Below are positions 63,322-64,000 of a stretch of 64,000 nucleotides of DNA, piece by piece. A program made the translations under genes and the position numbers. This DNA is from Bacteroides intestinalis. Its GTDB lineage: Bacteria > Bacteroidota > Bacteroidia > Bacteroidales > Bacteroidaceae. Positions within the stretch are counted from its first letter, which is position 1. Each line of letters starts with the position of its first letter. The stretch is taken from assembly GCF_003464595.1 (NCBI RefSeq), contig NZ_QRZF01000010.1:62001-126000 (forward strand), given 5' to 3'. Below the pieces are notes generated by a model. The model worked only from the letters and a program-made list of their open reading frames with translations. It ran no database searches and had not been told where the DNA came from.

Positions 63322-64000
63322 TTATATAATATATTCTCCTGTCCCGAGTAAAGCAGGCATATTTTTATAGGAAAACAATATACTTTTTCTAAGAAAAAGG
63401 AAAATTATATTTAGAAAGTGGTCAGCAGATCAATAGAAATAGATCGTCTATTTCTTATTTTAGAGGAGATTATACTTGTTAACTATATCAGCAATAATAG
63501 AGAAGTAAATGCCATTTTCACTATCATTATGTCATTTCTCACTTAAGAAAGGGTTATTTTTCTAGAATGAGAGAATTTTAGAACTAAAAATTAGGGTATA
63601 ATATACTGTATTACAACTAAATACACTCAAAATAAGCCCCTGAGAATTAAGAAATTCCAAGTTCCCGATCATTTATACAGAAATAAAGCAAGGATTTACA
63701 ATTACGAAGACTTTAGAACATATCAATTGGGCTCTTCTTATTTTAGTGTAACAAATTCTTTCTGTAATATCGAATCTATCATCAAGAATAAATGCAATTA
63801 GAAAAGGAAATAGTTGCTATTTCAACTATGAAATATTAAAAACGTAATATCACTATATTCACAATTGGATATATAACAATTATACATATAACAAACGTAA
63901 TTAAAAGATATAATACACAATTGTAATAAGACTGCTTTTAATGAAGTAATGATAAAATAACAAAGGTAATAGGATAGGGGTTAACGAGGAGTGAAATAAC
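63322..64000. other. AT-rich noncoding stretch, nothing recognised
   Basis: About 680 bp with no open frame of useful length, no tRNA-like fold and no clear repeat. It may be the upstream region of a gene that begins beyond the window. Confidence 0.6.

Overview
The window looks like a chromosomal segment of a gut Bacteroides (order Bacteroidales). Evidence: a serine palmitoyltransferase gene, Mfa/FimA-type fimbrillins, a smalltalk microprotein, DUF4248 and HU-like proteins, and many promoters with the Bacteroides -7 element TAnnTTTG instead of sigma-70 boxes. No rRNA, tRNA or CRISPR array was recognised.

Region 1 (1-16165): seven FtsX/MacB-type ABC permeases (the first is only a 3' end) and a single ATPase. 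The two multi-gene groups are each preceded by the same control module: two GTGC-N6-GCAC dyads 21 bp apart, with a -24/-12 (sigma-54-like) promoter starting exactly 90 bp downstream of the first dyad. The group is therefore probably driven by an NtrC-type response regulator encoded outside the window.

Region 2 (16152-25089): PabB/PabC for p-aminobenzoate, a membrane protein, a putative HTH protein, and a divergent 2-aminoethylphosphonate operon (MFS-like carrier, PhnX, PhnW, porin). A perfect 36-bp inverted repeat, a small membrane-protein gene broken by an in-frame TGA, and a 50-aa orphan follow.

Region 3 (25260-36061): a phase-variable fimbria-like locus. A tyrosine recombinase gene is followed by a segment of about 290-320 bp bounded by inverted recombination-site-like repeats. 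The only good promoter in that segment points back at the recombinase, so the downstream operon (Rrf2-like regulator, OmpA/DUF3575 protein, DUF5119 lipoprotein, fimbrillin) is read here as OFF. An AAA-ATPase/nuclease gene with its own promoter and two more surface lipoproteins follow, one carrying a GLUG-type repeat region.

Region 4 (36115-41548): a hypothetical gene, an Rpn-type nuclease, and a phage-like module of DUF4248 protein, replication-initiation-like protein, DnaB helicase, HU-like protein, smalltalk microprotein and amidase. An origin-like structure (AT-rich tract, G-rich repeats, consensus DnaA box in a hairpin loop) lies in front of the replication genes.

Region 5 (41576-54237): mostly housekeeping. 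It holds an acyltransferase, serine palmitoyltransferase beside a divergent lipid kinase, aspS, a GtrA protein, agmatine-to-putrescine genes with a DUF2148 protein, a FetAB-like exporter, a Nif3-like protein and a coiled-coil zinc-ribbon protein.

Region 6 (54238-64000): a 22-bp-periodic array of TTAC-N8-GTAA dyads stands before a TolC/adaptor/RND efflux operon. Then come an HsdR_N-like protein, AMP nucleosidase and holA. The last 900 bp are AT-rich with one strong terminator and no gene.
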